DNA of 64,000 bases from Paenalicyclobacillus macrosporangiidus (GTDB lineage Bacteria; Bacillota; Bacilli; Alicyclobacillales; Alicyclobacillaceae). Made by a program: the position numbers and the translations under genes. Under the pieces are notes generated by a model, which did no database searches, was not told where the DNA came from, and worked only from the letters and a program-made list of their open reading frames with translations. Positions within the stretch are counted from its first letter, which is position 1. Every line of letters begins with the position of its first letter. Where the stretch lies: positions 434,001 to 498,000 of the forward strand of contig NZ_FPBV01000001.1 of the NCBI RefSeq assembly GCF_900116805.1. Direction: 5' to 3'. Shown one piece after another: positions 8,128 through 16,305 of the stretch.

Positions 8128-8724
8128 TCAGCCGGCGCGCCGGGCATTTTTTGGCCCGAACCAGAACCACAGGACGGCCAGAACCAATACCGCGACTCCG
8201 AACACTGTAAGGGGCTTTAGGTATGTCCCGACGGCTTCCCAATGCTTACCAAGTTGGAATCCACCCCAGGCGAGGGCGAAGTTCCAAGGGAGGGAACCGA
8301 GGGCGGAGTAGACGACAAAGCGAGGCAGGCTCATCTTGCCGATGCCAGCGGGCAGGGAGATGAACGTCCTGAGGCCGGGCAGCAGGCGGCCGAAGAACAC
8401 CGTCCACTCCCCGTACCGGTCAAACCATCGTTCGGCGCTGTCCAGGTGACGCGGGCTGAGCAGAATGTAGCGTCCGTACCGGAGGATGAGCGGACGGCCG
8501 CCGCGCCAGCCGATCCAGTAGGCAATCAAGCCGCCGGCCACGTTGGCAACGGTGGCGGCGATGACGGCTGCCGCAAAGGACAACTGGTGATTGTACGCCA
8601 GGTACCCGGCGTACGGCACCACGGCCTCGCTTGGAATGGGGATACATGCGCTTTCCAGTGTCATCAAGACGAAGATGGCCACAATACCGTACTGAGACAC
8701 CCAAAGGCTCAAGTGTTCCGCCAA
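8128..8724 (-). CDS. DedA family membrane protein
   Basis: A 198-residue integral membrane protein of the DedA/VTT (SNARE-associated) family, members of which flip undecaprenyl phosphate or other lipids and support envelope homeostasis. Motifs: ESACIPIPSEAVVPYAGYLA, the FFGRLLPGLRTFISLPAG core with conserved G and R residues, and several hydrophobic spans. Best start is TTG 8724 with GAAGGAGG about eight bases upstream. The reading frame stays open far upstream only as a GC-rich shadow of the glycosyltransferase. Confidence 0.9.
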   Translation of the reverse strand: MAEHLSLWVSQYGIVAIFVLMTLESACIPIPSEAVVPYAGYLAYNHQLSFAAAVIAATVANVAGGLIAYWIGWRGGRPLILRYGRYILLSPRHLDSAERWFDRYGEWTVFFGRLLPGLRTFISLPAGIGKMSLPRFVVYSALGSLPWNFALAWGGFQLGKHWEAVGTYLKPLTVFGVAVLVLAVLWFWFGPKNARRAG

Positions 8725-8843
8725 TCGGTCGTCCTCCTTCACAAACAGGCACCCAGGCACTCGTGCGTCACGTCCATCGTACAGGATCCATGAAAAAATG
8801 TGAATGGAAGCGGGCCCCGTGTCAGGCTTCGCCACAATTCCCG

Positions 8844-8871
8844 TTGACAGATGGAGCGGCAGTCCTACAAT
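8844..8871 (+). promoter_or_regulatory. SigA promoter for the glycosyltransferase
   Basis: TTGACA (8844-8849) and TACAAT (8866-8871) lie 16 bases apart, 80 bases before the gene start, in the divergent gap with dedA. Confidence 0.75.
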
Positions 8872-8949
8872 GGGATTCGTGGGTTGGCGCGATCTGGACC
8901 GGCAACGCCGTGGAGCCCACCATGACGGAATCACGAGAGGGGATGTTGA

Positions 8950-10197
8950 ATGTCCCTGTTCAGTGTCTTTTTGAATACGCTGTACGCCGCCATGCAGTTG
9001 TTCACCGGTGCAATCGGCGTGTATCAGATCGTGTTGTCCCTGTTCGGGGTGTGGTACCGGCGAAAGCCGTTGCGCCATCCGCCGCAAAAGCGATTCGCCG
9101 TCATCATTCCGGCGCACAACGAGGAGCAGGTCATCGGGCCGTTGGTCGACAGCCTGATGGCGCAGGAATACCCGCGTGACCTGTACGACGTCCACGTGAT
9201 CGCCGACAATTGCACCGATCACACGCGCGAGGTCGCGCTCAAGCACGGCGCGGCGGTCCACGTCCGCAACAGCGAAGACAAGCGCGGCAAAGGATACGCC
9301 ATCGAGTGGATGTTGGAGCGGTTGTGGAAATCCGGCGTCCGGTACGACGCCATCGTGATGTTCGATGCGGACAATCTGGTCGCGCCAGATTTCCTGCGCA
9401 TCATGAACGACCGCCTGTGCGACGGGCACAAGGTGATTCAGGGGTATCTGGGGGTCAAGAATCCGTTCGACACCTGGGTCAGCGTGTCGATGGCGATCTC
9501 GTATTGGTACAGCAACCGGATGTGGCAGAATGCCCGGCAGAACCTGGGGTTGTCCTGTTCCCTCGGGGGGACCGGGCTGTGTATCGACATGGCGCTGTTG
9601 CGCGAGATGGGCTGGGGAGCCACGGGCCTCACAGAGGACCTGGAGTTCGGGGTGCGCTGCGTCGAACGCGGCATTTATCCAATCTGGGCGCACGACGCCA
9701 AGGTGTACGACGAAAAGCCGACGACCTTGATGGCGTCCATGCGCCAGCGGCTGCGCTGGATGCAGGGGCACTTCCACTGTGCTGGGCGGCACATGATCCC
9801 GCTCATCAAGGCCGGATTCGCCGAACGCAATCTGGCCAAACTGGACGCGGGCATCTACCTGTTCCAGCCGATGCGGTTCCTCATCCTGTTTTTGACGTCG
9901 TTGATGATGCTGCTGCAGATCTCGACGCCGCAGACCACGTGGATGTCTCACGTCACGTCGCTGTTGCCGACCAGCTTCTGGGTGGTCGTCAACGTGGTGC
10001 TGTATCTGCAGATGCCGTTGGCGTTGTTCCTGGAACGGGTGAACTGGCGCGCCTACGTGGGGCTCATCATCCTGCCCTTCTTCCTGTGGACGTGGGGGCC
10101 GGTGGTGTTGCAGGCGTATTTCACCAAGTCCAACCGGAAATGGGCGCACACCGTGCACAAGCGCGCCATTCGTCTGGATCAACTGCGCAGCCGTTGA
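8950..10197 (+). CDS. glycosyltransferase family 2, membrane-anchored
   Basis: A 415-residue processive-type GT2 enzyme. One N-terminal membrane segment (about 5-35) precedes the GT-A domain with FAVIIPAHNEE (49-59), FDADN (138-142), TED (228-230) and QRLRW (266-270), the QxxRW motif of processive synthases. C-terminal membrane spans follow (about 300-385). This layout suits synthesis of an exopolysaccharide or envelope glycan at the cytoplasmic face. It stands alone on its own promoter, so the product is unknown. Confidence 0.88.
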   Translation: MSLFSVFLNTLYAAMQLFTGAIGVYQIVLSLFGVWYRRKPLRHPPQKRFAVIIPAHNEEQVIGPLVDSLMAQEYPRDLYDVHVIADNCTDHTREVALKHGAAVHVRNSEDKRGKGYAIEWMLERLWKSGVRYDAIVMFDADNLVAPDFLRIMNDRLCDGHKVIQGYLGVKNPFDTWVSVSMAISYWYSNRMWQNARQNLGLSCSLGGTGLCIDMALLREMGWGATGLTEDLEFGVRCVERGIYPIWAHDAKVYDEKPTTLMASMRQRLRWMQGHFHCAGRHMIPLIKAGFAERNLAKLDAGIYLFQPMRFLILFLTSLMMLLQISTPQTTWMSHVTSLLPTSFWVVVNVVLYLQMPLALFLERVNWRAYVGLIILPFFLWTWGPVVLQAYFTKSNRKWAHTVHKRAIRLDQLRSR

Positions 10198-10224
10198 GTC
10201 CCCGCCTCGGCCGGGACGGGGACG

Positions 10225-10536
10225 TCAAGGCGCGTCCAGCATCCGGAGCAGCGCGTCGCGAACGGACATGCCTGGCCGGATGCCCAGGTTTTCGGCGGCC
10301 TGCGTGCAGGATTCCACGGTGCCGTCCGCGAGTTCGTCGAGGTTTCGCACGCCGACGGCCCGGGCGGCCACAATCCCTCTGTCCGCGAGGCGTTCGCGCA
10401 GCAGTTGAATGTCGAGCGCGCCGCACATGACGTAGCCGTGCCCGGCGGTGATTGCGAGCAGATTGGTCTTGGGCAGGTTCACCTCAATCGCCACGGCGGC
10501 GTGATCGCCAATCCAGACCGGTTGCACCTTCACCAT
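10225..10536 (-). CDS. yunC: YunC/DUF1805 family protein
   Basis: A 103-residue protein matching the Bacillus YunC family: LPKTNLLAITAGHGYVMCG, then ERLADRGIVAARAVGVR and AAENLGIRPGMS. The function of the family is not known to me. The start is ATG 10536 with GAAAGGGGA upstream; the longer open frame is spurious. Divergent from the YuiD-like gene. Confidence 0.85.
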   Translation of the reverse strand: MVKVQPVWIGDHAAVAIEVNLPKTNLLAITAGHGYVMCGALDIQLLRERLADRGIVAARAVGVRNLDELADGTVESCTQAAENLGIRPGMSVRDALLRMLDAP

Positions 10537-10702
10537 GGCAGATTCCCCTTTCTCGTATCCTCCACAATCTATGGGGTGAGAACCCGTTTCGTGCAGGCCA
10601 CTCCTGCCTTCGCTGACGTTTGTGGTACCATGGACATGGACAGGAACGCCTGAAACGAGAGGTGTCGTGCTGACGGCGCTCATGCTGGGAGGAACTGTGG
10701 AA

Positions 10703-11194
10703 ATGCAGACGGACCTGGTGCAGTTCTTGCTTGGCTTGTGGAAAAATGCCCCCCTGATGGCGGCGGTGACCGCCATCTGCGTCGGCCAGCTGGCCAAAAT
10801 TCCGCTGCATTACTTGTTGTACCGGGAGTGGGACCTGCACAAGGTGATTGACGCCGGCGGCATGCCGAGTTCCCATGCGGCCGGGGCAGCGGCGTTGACG
10901 GTGGCCCTGGCGTATGTCGTGGGCCCGGAATCACCGGTGTTTGCAACGGCCGTCGTGTTCGCCGTGATCGTCATGTATGATGCCGGCGGTATCCGGCGCC
11001 ACGCCGGCGAGCATGCGGTCTTGTTGAATCGATTGGCGATGGAATTGGCGGAGTCGGGGATCGCCGTCCAGGCCGCGAGCACGGTGCGCGAAGGAGAGCG
11101 CCTGAAGGAAATCCTCGGCCATGAACCGCGCGAGGTGGTCGTCGGCGCCATCCTCGGCGCCGTGGTCGGTGCGGTGTTCGGGAAGTGGTGGTGA
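10703..11194 (+). CDS. yuiD: divergent PAP2 family protein (YuiD/DUF212)
   Basis: A 163-residue membrane protein with the divergent PAP2 signature: GQLAKIPLHYLLYREWD, GGMPSSHAAGAAALTVAL, MYDAGGIRRHAGEHA and a C-terminal GHEPREVVVGAILGAVVG. It is probably a phosphatase-like membrane enzyme, substrate unknown. ATG 10703 lies nine bases after GGGAGGA and gives the family length (about 158); two earlier possible starts have poor spacing. Confidence 0.87.
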   Translation: MQTDLVQFLLGLWKNAPLMAAVTAICVGQLAKIPLHYLLYREWDLHKVIDAGGMPSSHAAGAAALTVALAYVVGPESPVFATAVVFAVIVMYDAGGIRRHAGEHAVLLNRLAMELAESGIAVQAASTVREGERLKEILGHEPREVVVGAILGAVVGAVFGKWW

Positions 11195-11244
11195 GGCCGG
11201 GCGGCTGAGGCGGGGCGGGCGGTGTGGGACCCGCCCGCTCCGCC

Positions 11245-11607
11245 TCAGCGGGTGCACAGGTCATCGGCGTCTGGGCCTTCGGACCCCGTCGTTTCGGATT
11301 CGGAATCCGAAGCGGCGGCATCTTGCTCCGTGCCGGCGGAGGCGTGAAAGATTCCGCTCTCCCGCCGGATTTTGTCGATGAGGATGCGCAAGGCGAGTTC
11401 AGGGGAATCCACCACGTTGGATCCGTAGACAATGAGGCGTTCGCTGTCTTCGGGAACGCCGATGGCATAGCACGTGCCGTCGGGGTTCTCGAACAACTCC
11501 ACCCGGTACGTCTGTTCCGGGGTGGTGTATTCAAACACCTGTTTTCGGCGCAGCGTACATCCGTTCGGAACAGGCACGCTGTACCACCAGGGCGGGGATG
11601 GAGGCAT
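11245..11607 (-). CDS. hypothetical protein
   Basis: About 120 residues, soluble. An ordered N-terminal half (YTTPEQTYRVELFENPDG, YAIGVPEDSERLIVYGSN) is followed by a disordered Ser/Asp/Glu-rich tail from about residue 95. ATG 11607 lies 11 bases after AAGGAG; a GTG four codons earlier is too close to that site. I do not recognise the family. It is convergent with the YuiD gene. Confidence 0.6.
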   Translation of the reverse strand: MPPSPPWWYSVPVPNGCTLRRKQVFEYTTPEQTYRVELFENPDGTCYAIGVPEDSERLIVYGSNVVDSPELALRILIDKIRRESGIFHASAGTEQDAAASDSESETTGSEGPDADDLCTR

Positions 11608-11700
11608 GTCTCGGTTCACTCCTTGCCGGGATTCAAAATGAAGACAACAAAGGCCTCGGAATCATTGTAGCACAGGCCGCCTGGCGGAGGAGGATATGCC

Positions 11701-12159
11701 ATGCAGCAGGCGACAGCCCTGAACTTAGACCCTTTGCGGCGGCATCCGCCGCGGGCGGTCCTGGTGTTTCCGGTGTTGTGCGGCCGCATGCTGTGGGTTT
11801 GCCATCCGGTCCGCGGATGGGAGGTCCCCGGCGGCAAGCTGGAACCCGGGGAGACTCCGGAGGCGGCCGCACGCCGCGAAGTGTGGGAGGAAACCGGGGC
11901 CACGCTGCGTGATCTGTCGTGGATCGCGGAGTACTGGGTTCCCGATACGGCGTCGTACAAATGGGTCTACGTCGGCATCGTCGACGACTGGCACGCCCGG
12001 CCGCCGGACAGCGAGATCCTGGATGTGGCGTGCCGGCCGGGGCTCCCGCCGCCGGAGCGGCTGCAAACGGCATCCGGCGTCAGCTTCGTCCTGAAAGACG
12101 AGGTCTACAGGACGGTTTATCCCATCCTGCAGCGCATTCTGCAATCGCATGACGGCTGA
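11701..12159 (+). CDS. NUDIX hydrolase
   Basis: A 152-residue Nudix protein. The full box runs 45-67: GKLEPGE, then seven residues, REVWEETGA, matching GX5EX7REUXEEXGU with all metal-binding glutamates. WEVPGG precedes it as usual. It hydrolyses a nucleoside diphosphate linked to some group; MutT-like housecleaning is possible, but substrate is not predictable. GGAGGAGG precedes ATG 11701. Confidence 0.88.
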   Translation: MQQATALNLDPLRRHPPRAVLVFPVLCGRMLWVCHPVRGWEVPGGKLEPGETPEAAARREVWEETGATLRDLSWIAEYWVPDTASYKWVYVGIVDDWHARPPDSEILDVACRPGLPPPERLQTASGVSFVLKDEVYRTVYPILQRILQSHDG

Positions 12160-12216
12160 TGGGTTTCAAATCGACGGCCAAGAGGGATTGCCAAGAAGGG
12201 ACTGCCAAGAGGAAAG

Positions 12217-12249
12217 AAGGCCGCCCCCCGGCTCACAGGGGACGGCCTT
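12217..12249 (-). terminator. terminator for the reverse-strand korAB operon
   Basis: AAGGCCG (12217-12223) pairs with CGGCCTT (12243-12249) with an inner CCCC/GGGG stem. On the minus strand the stem is followed by a T-rich run (CTTTCCTCTT). It may also serve the convergent Nudix gene. Confidence 0.6.
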
Positions 12250-12311
12250 ATCTGTCGGTTCCACCCCGCCGGAGCGGGGAAGCGGCCCTCCAGGGACAGA
12301 ACGCGTGGCGC

Positions 12312-13178
12312 TCAAGCGAATTCTTTCACGAAGCTGTCGAACACCGCGGGATCGAGGCGCAGGTCGGCCTCCAGTATCGGCGTCTCGCGATACCCGGGAA
12401 TCTGGTCCTCGTAGGCCACGCGCGACTCGTCCTTGTAGATCAGTCCGGTGCACAGGCCGCCCGTCTCTATCACGGTCTTCATCGCCATCGCGCGATCCGT
12501 CGGATCGTATCCTTCCACCTGGTCCAGGTTGGTGATGTGTTCCCGGAAGAAGTCGTATGTGTTGATCTTGTTGTACGTCACGCACGGGCTGAACACGTTG
12601 ATGAGCGCGAAACCTTTGTACTCCACGGCTTGCTGGATCAGAGACACCAATTGGTTCACATCGCTGGAGAAGCCCTGCGCCAAAAAGCCAATGCCCGCGG
12701 CCAGAGCAATTTGGGACGGCACCAAGGCGTGTTCGATGTTGCCTTCCGGCGTCGTCTTGGCTGTGAAGCCTTTGGCGCTGGTCGGGGAGTGCTGGCCCTT
12801 GGTCAGACCGTAGATCTGGTTGTCCATGACGATGTACGTAATGTCCATATTCCGGCGTACCGCGTGCATGAAGTGGTTGAGGCCGATGCCGAACCCGTCG
12901 CCGTCGCCGCCCGCCGCGATGACGGTGAGGTTACGGTTGGCGAGCTTGAGCCCTTGCGCGGCCGGCAATGCGCGACCGTGGACTCCGTGGAAGCCGTATG
13001 TGTTGATATATCCCGAAATGCGGCCCGAGCACCCGATGCCGGAGACGATGGCCACCTCATGCGGCTCCTTGCCCATGGCGGCCAACGCTCGTTGGATGGA
13101 CGCCTGCACCGCGAAATCCCCGCATCCGGGACACCAGTTCGGCCGGACGTCGTTACGGAAATCTTTTACCGTCGCCAT
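12312..13178 (-). CDS. korB: 2-oxoacid:ferredoxin oxidoreductase, beta subunit (copy 1)
   Basis: The 288-residue thiamine-diphosphate subunit of a KorAB-type enzyme, which oxidises a 2-oxoacid (2-oxoglutarate or pyruvate) to the acyl-CoA and reduces ferredoxin. The TPP motif is GDGDGFGIG (91-99) ending at N120. Likely 4Fe-4S cysteines are C16 and C19 (CPGC), C50 (IGCSG) and the later SPC. Only four bases separate it from the korA stop upstream. Substrate preference cannot be read from the sequence. Confidence 0.92.
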   Translation of the reverse strand: MATVKDFRNDVRPNWCPGCGDFAVQASIQRALAAMGKEPHEVAIVSGIGCSGRISGYINTYGFHGVHGRALPAAQGLKLANRNLTVIAAGGDGDGFGIGLNHFMHAVRRNMDITYIVMDNQIYGLTKGQHSPTSAKGFTAKTTPEGNIEHALVPSQIALAAGIGFLAQGFSSDVNQLVSLIQQAVEYKGFALINVFSPCVTYNKINTYDFFREHITNLDQVEGYDPTDRAMAMKTVIETGGLCTGLIYKDESRVAYEDQIPGYRETPILEADLRLDPAVFDSFVKEFA

Positions 13179-13181
13179 GAC

Positions 13182-14909
13182 TCAGAACATCCCCTTGACG
13201 TGTTGATAGATTTCACTCGGCAGGAACGGCCCGCCGTCGTACTTCAGCAGGCTGTCGACAGACTCGTGTTGGACGCCGAAGAACGACATCAGGTGGCGGA
13301 GTTGACCGGTCGCGTTGTTTTCCACGACCAGCACTTTCTTCGCCGAGCCGATGGCCGCCTCCAGTTGATGCTTCGGGAAAGGCAGGATGGCGTGTACGTG
13401 CGCGTGACCGACCTTCAGACCTTCGGATCGCAGCCGTTCGGCGGCCTCCGCGATGGCGCCCACGTTGGAGCCGATGCCGATGATCACCACATCCGCATCC
13501 GCATCACCGGTGCGCACCACACTGTTCGGAATCTCCACGCCGCGAAGCTTGCGCATGCGTTTCTCCATCTGGATTTTGCGGTTGCGCGACGTTTCGTTCG
13601 GGCGGCCGCTCTCCAGGTGTTCGACGCCCGTGACTTTGTGGATGCCGCCCTTCGTGCCCGGGAACACGCGCGGCGAGATGCCGCTCTCGGTCACTTTGTA
13701 TCGCTTGAACTCTTCCGTCTGGGGGGCGGGCAGGAGATCCGCTTCGCTCGCCAAGTAGCCGCGGTCAATCTGCACCTTGCTGAGGTCGAGTGGCTCTGTC
13801 GTCTGCTTGCTCAACGACAGCTGCAAATCGGTCATCACAATGACCGGGCACTGGTACTTCTCCGCCAGGTTGAACGCGTCACCCATCATGTAGAAGCATT
13901 CCTCTGTCGTCGCCGGATTCAGCACAATCTTCGGGATCTCGCCGTGCGTGCCGAACAAGGCGGCCAACAGGTCGGATTGTTCCTGCTTCGTCGGCAGGCC
14001 GGTGGACGGGCCGCCACGCTGGGTGTCGACGATGACCACCGGAGTCTCCGTCATCCCCGCGAGGCCGATGGCTTCCATCATCAGCGACAATCCCGGGCCG
14101 GACGTGGCGGTCATGGCCCGGGCACCGCCGTAGGCCGCACCGATGGCCATATTGATGGCGGCGATTTCATCCTCCGTCTGGACGACCACGCCGCCCACTT
14201 TCGGGAACTTGCGGATCAGCGATTCCATGACGTCGGACGCCGGAGTGATGGGGTAGGCCGGCATCACGCGGGCGCCCGCAGCCACGGCACCCAGGGCGAT
14301 GGCATCGTTGCCCATCATGAACAGGCGGCGCGTGCCATCCGCCGGCTTGAGCGCAAACTCCGGCAACGCCCCTCCGAGTTCCTTGACATACTCGAAGCCG
14401 CGCTGAATCGCGAGCATATTCTGGTCCACAATCTTCTGGCCCTTGCGCCGGAACCGTTCCTCTACGACTTCCGCGAAAATGTTGATGGGCAGGCCCAGCA
14501 CGCACGCCGAGGCGCCGAGAGACACCATGTTTTTCATGATGGCCGACCCGCACTCTTCGGCAATCTTGGTTAACGGCACAACAAAAAGGCGAACGTGATC
14601 CGGCGCCTTCGGGTTGAACTTCTCATCGGCGATCACGATGCCGCCTTCGCGCACTTCTCCGACATTGAGGTCGATGGATTCCTGATCGAATGCCAACAGC
14701 ACATCCGTGTGATCCGTGATGGCCCGGTACTGCTTCAGGCTGACCCGCACCTTGTCGTTGGAATGTCCGCCCTTGATGCGGGAGGAGAAGTGCCGAAAGG
14801 AATAGACGTAGTAGCCTTGGCGGTTGAGCGCGACTGCGAATGTTTCGCCGGTGCTTTCGACGCCCTCCCCTTGTTGACCGCCAACTTTCCACGAAAGTTG
14901 CTCCAGCAT
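13182..14909 (-). CDS. korA: 2-oxoacid:ferredoxin oxidoreductase, gamma-alpha subunit (copy 1)
   Basis: A 575-residue fused gamma-alpha subunit. The gamma domain begins WKVGGQQGEGVESTGE (7-22) and covers about 190 residues. The pyrimidine-binding alpha domain follows (AYPITPASDVMESL, TSGPGLSLMMEA, TGLPTKQEQSDLL), then the C-terminal domain III. It pairs with the beta gene just downstream. GAGGAG lies about 13 bases before ATG 14909, a rather long spacing. Paralogous to the copy at 16306-18063. Confidence 0.92.
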   Translation of the reverse strand: MLEQLSWKVGGQQGEGVESTGETFAVALNRQGYYVYSFRHFSSRIKGGHSNDKVRVSLKQYRAITDHTDVLLAFDQESIDLNVGEVREGGIVIADEKFNPKAPDHVRLFVVPLTKIAEECGSAIMKNMVSLGASACVLGLPINIFAEVVEERFRRKGQKIVDQNMLAIQRGFEYVKELGGALPEFALKPADGTRRLFMMGNDAIALGAVAAGARVMPAYPITPASDVMESLIRKFPKVGGVVVQTEDEIAAINMAIGAAYGGARAMTATSGPGLSLMMEAIGLAGMTETPVVIVDTQRGGPSTGLPTKQEQSDLLAALFGTHGEIPKIVLNPATTEECFYMMGDAFNLAEKYQCPVIVMTDLQLSLSKQTTEPLDLSKVQIDRGYLASEADLLPAPQTEEFKRYKVTESGISPRVFPGTKGGIHKVTGVEHLESGRPNETSRNRKIQMEKRMRKLRGVEIPNSVVRTGDADADVVIIGIGSNVGAIAEAAERLRSEGLKVGHAHVHAILPFPKHQLEAAIGSAKKVLVVENNATGQLRHLMSFFGVQHESVDSLLKYDGGPFLPSEIYQHVKGMF

Positions 14910-15023
14910 GATTGTTCTTTCACTCCTCTGTTCAAGCTCTGCCCATCTCGCTGACAGACCAACCCCGTGGAGCGCGAGGGGTTGCGGGCTGTATCAGGAA
15001 CCTTTGTACACCCACCAGCGACC

Positions 15024-15052
15024 ATTATACTGTACGTTGGAGGATGTGAAAA
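15024..15052 (-). promoter_or_regulatory. SigA-type promoter for korAB copy 1
   Basis: On the minus strand TTTTCA (15052-15047) and TATAAT (15029-15024) are 17 bases apart, about 115 bases upstream of the korA start. Confidence 0.6.
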
Positions 15053-15077
15053 CTTTTTCGACACTGTGTGAAATCGT

Positions 15078-15560
15078 TTGTCTGAAATTCCTTCCGAATG
15101 GGTGGGATGCGGATTGTTCATCACGGATTCTTTACGGACGCAGGTGGATCGGTATCTGCAGGCCATCGAGATGCGATCCCGCTGGTTGGCAGGCCTGACC
15201 ACGTCTTCCGGGTCGGATGACCCTGGCCGCGTGTGGGCGGCGGAGCGGGCCCTTCACGTGGCCGTGGAGTGCGTGACGGACGCGGCCAACCTGGTGATTG
15301 ACGCCCTCGTCATGCGCGATCCGGGCGGATACGTGGACATTGTGCGCGTGCTGATGGAGGAGGGGGTTGTCTCCCGGGATTGGTTCCAACGGTTTGAACC
15401 GATGCTCCGTCTGCGGGAGCGATTGGTCCACGGGTATGTGGACTTGCAACCGGACGAGGTCATGGAGGCAGCCGTTCAATTCGGTCCGCTGTTCAATGAG
15501 TACGTCGCGGCCCTTCGGCAGTATCTCGGCATCAAGGACGCGAGGCCTCCGCAGGACTGA
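15078..15560 (+). CDS. HepT-like/DUF86 protein
   Basis: Up to 160 residues, all-helical, with the R-x4-H-x-Y motif RERLVHGY at about 113-120 that marks the HepT RNase/AMPylation-target superfamily (DUF86, like Bacillus YutE). In HepT-MntA modules the toxin sits beside a MntA-type nucleotidyltransferase. No such partner is visible here, so a housekeeping role is as likely as a toxin. The start is uncertain: TTG 15078 is the longest, and TTG 15114 after GGTGGGA is also possible. Its 3' end overlaps the convergent 3D gene by 29 bases. Confidence 0.7.
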   Translation: MSEIPSEWVGCGLFITDSLRTQVDRYLQAIEMRSRWLAGLTTSSGSDDPGRVWAAERALHVAVECVTDAANLVIDALVMRDPGGYVDIVRVLMEEGVVSRDWFQRFEPMLRLRERLVHGYVDLQPDEVMEAAVQFGPLFNEYVAALRQYLGIKDARPPQD

Positions 15561-16011
15561 GCGCGTACACCGCGACGTGGCGTTTGACGCCGAAGCGGAA
15601 CGCGATGTCGTCGCTGGGCACGAGGACGTCGATGTGCCGGCCTTTGATGGCGCCGCCGATGTCCTCGGCCAGCCGGATCCCAATGCCTTCAATATATAAT
15701 GGGGTGCCGATGGGGATGACGTGCGGATCGACCGCGACGGTGCGACCGACCTGCGCCCGCGTGCCGCTGAAGGTGATCCCGTAGTCGGGTGAGGACGGAC
15801 GCTTCCCCGTCGAGCGCTCGCTGACCGCATATGCCGTCAAGGTGAACTCCCCCAGGGGCCGGCGCATCATGCGGCCCGGAGACTTCTGAACCTCCTGAAA
15901 TGCCGCGACGACCGCCTCGGTTCGCCTCAGGGGCCGTAGATGTGGCCGAGAATGCACGGGCGCGCGGTCTGTAACGGTATGAATGGCGTGGCTGTGATAC
16001 TGGGTGTTCAC
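15532..16011 (-). CDS. 3D-domain protein (MltA-like double-psi beta-barrel)
   Basis: About 159 residues. The C-terminal half is a 3D domain: AVDPHVIPIGTPLYIEG, then AEDIGGAIKGRHIDV with the conserved aspartates that name the family. These domains occur in cell-wall lytic enzymes such as YocH and YuiC. The N-terminal 60 residues are basic and show no clear signal peptide or LysM, which is odd for a wall enzyme. GTG 16011 has AGGAGGG close upstream. The reading frame remains open far upstream only as a shadow of the second korA. Confidence 0.75.
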   Translation of the reverse strand: MNTQYHSHAIHTVTDRAPVHSRPHLRPLRRTEAVVAAFQEVQKSPGRMMRRPLGEFTLTAYAVSERSTGKRPSSPDYGITFSGTRAQVGRTVAVDPHVIPIGTPLYIEGIGIRLAEDIGGAIKGRHIDVLVPSDDIAFRFGVKRHVAVYALSPAEASRP

Positions 16012-16305
16012 GACCCTCCTGCCGCATTCACCGCTTCCCAGACTGAATTGGGCGGAATCGTCCCGCGAATCCGGAAAACTGTTATATGCATGGTGTTCAA
16101 ACTGTGGTAATATACAGGTAAGAATTTTGGCGCTTCCTGCGCCGCCCGGGTTCAGTTGGATCCAGGCGGCCGTAGCGGCGGCCAGGTACACCATCGCTCC
16201 TGGCACACCACCAGGTCTCCGTCGATTCAGCATGGCGTTAGTTTGCCGGTCCGCGCCCGCAGGTATACAGCCGGTGCCAACGGTGAGGGAGAGGGAGGTA
16301 TCGCG
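16012..16305 (+). other. intergenic leader of the second korAB operon
   Basis: This 294-base gap between divergent genes must hold promoters for both sides. AT-rich elements such as TAATATACA near 16108-16116 could be a -10 for korA, but no convincing -35 is seen. The rest, about 16130-16290, is GC-rich with several short inverted repeats and no recognised riboswitch. Confidence 0.4.

Noticed and set aside
5729-8242. An 837-codon open frame on the minus strand
   Set aside because: It is antisense to speA, the peroxiredoxin, the Fe-S carrier and the HD hydrolase, all with strong family motifs. Composition is Arg/Pro/His-rich with no domain, typical of GC-rich shadows.
9210-10430. Alternative plus-strand frame of 406 codons overlapping the glycosyltransferase
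   Set aside because: No motifs, Arg/Ala-rich translation and no ribosome site; the GT2 frame carries all catalytic motifs.
12159-14573. An 804-codon plus-strand open frame over korAB copy 1
   Set aside because: Antisense shadow; korA and korB on the minus strand have full cofactor motifs and ribosome sites.
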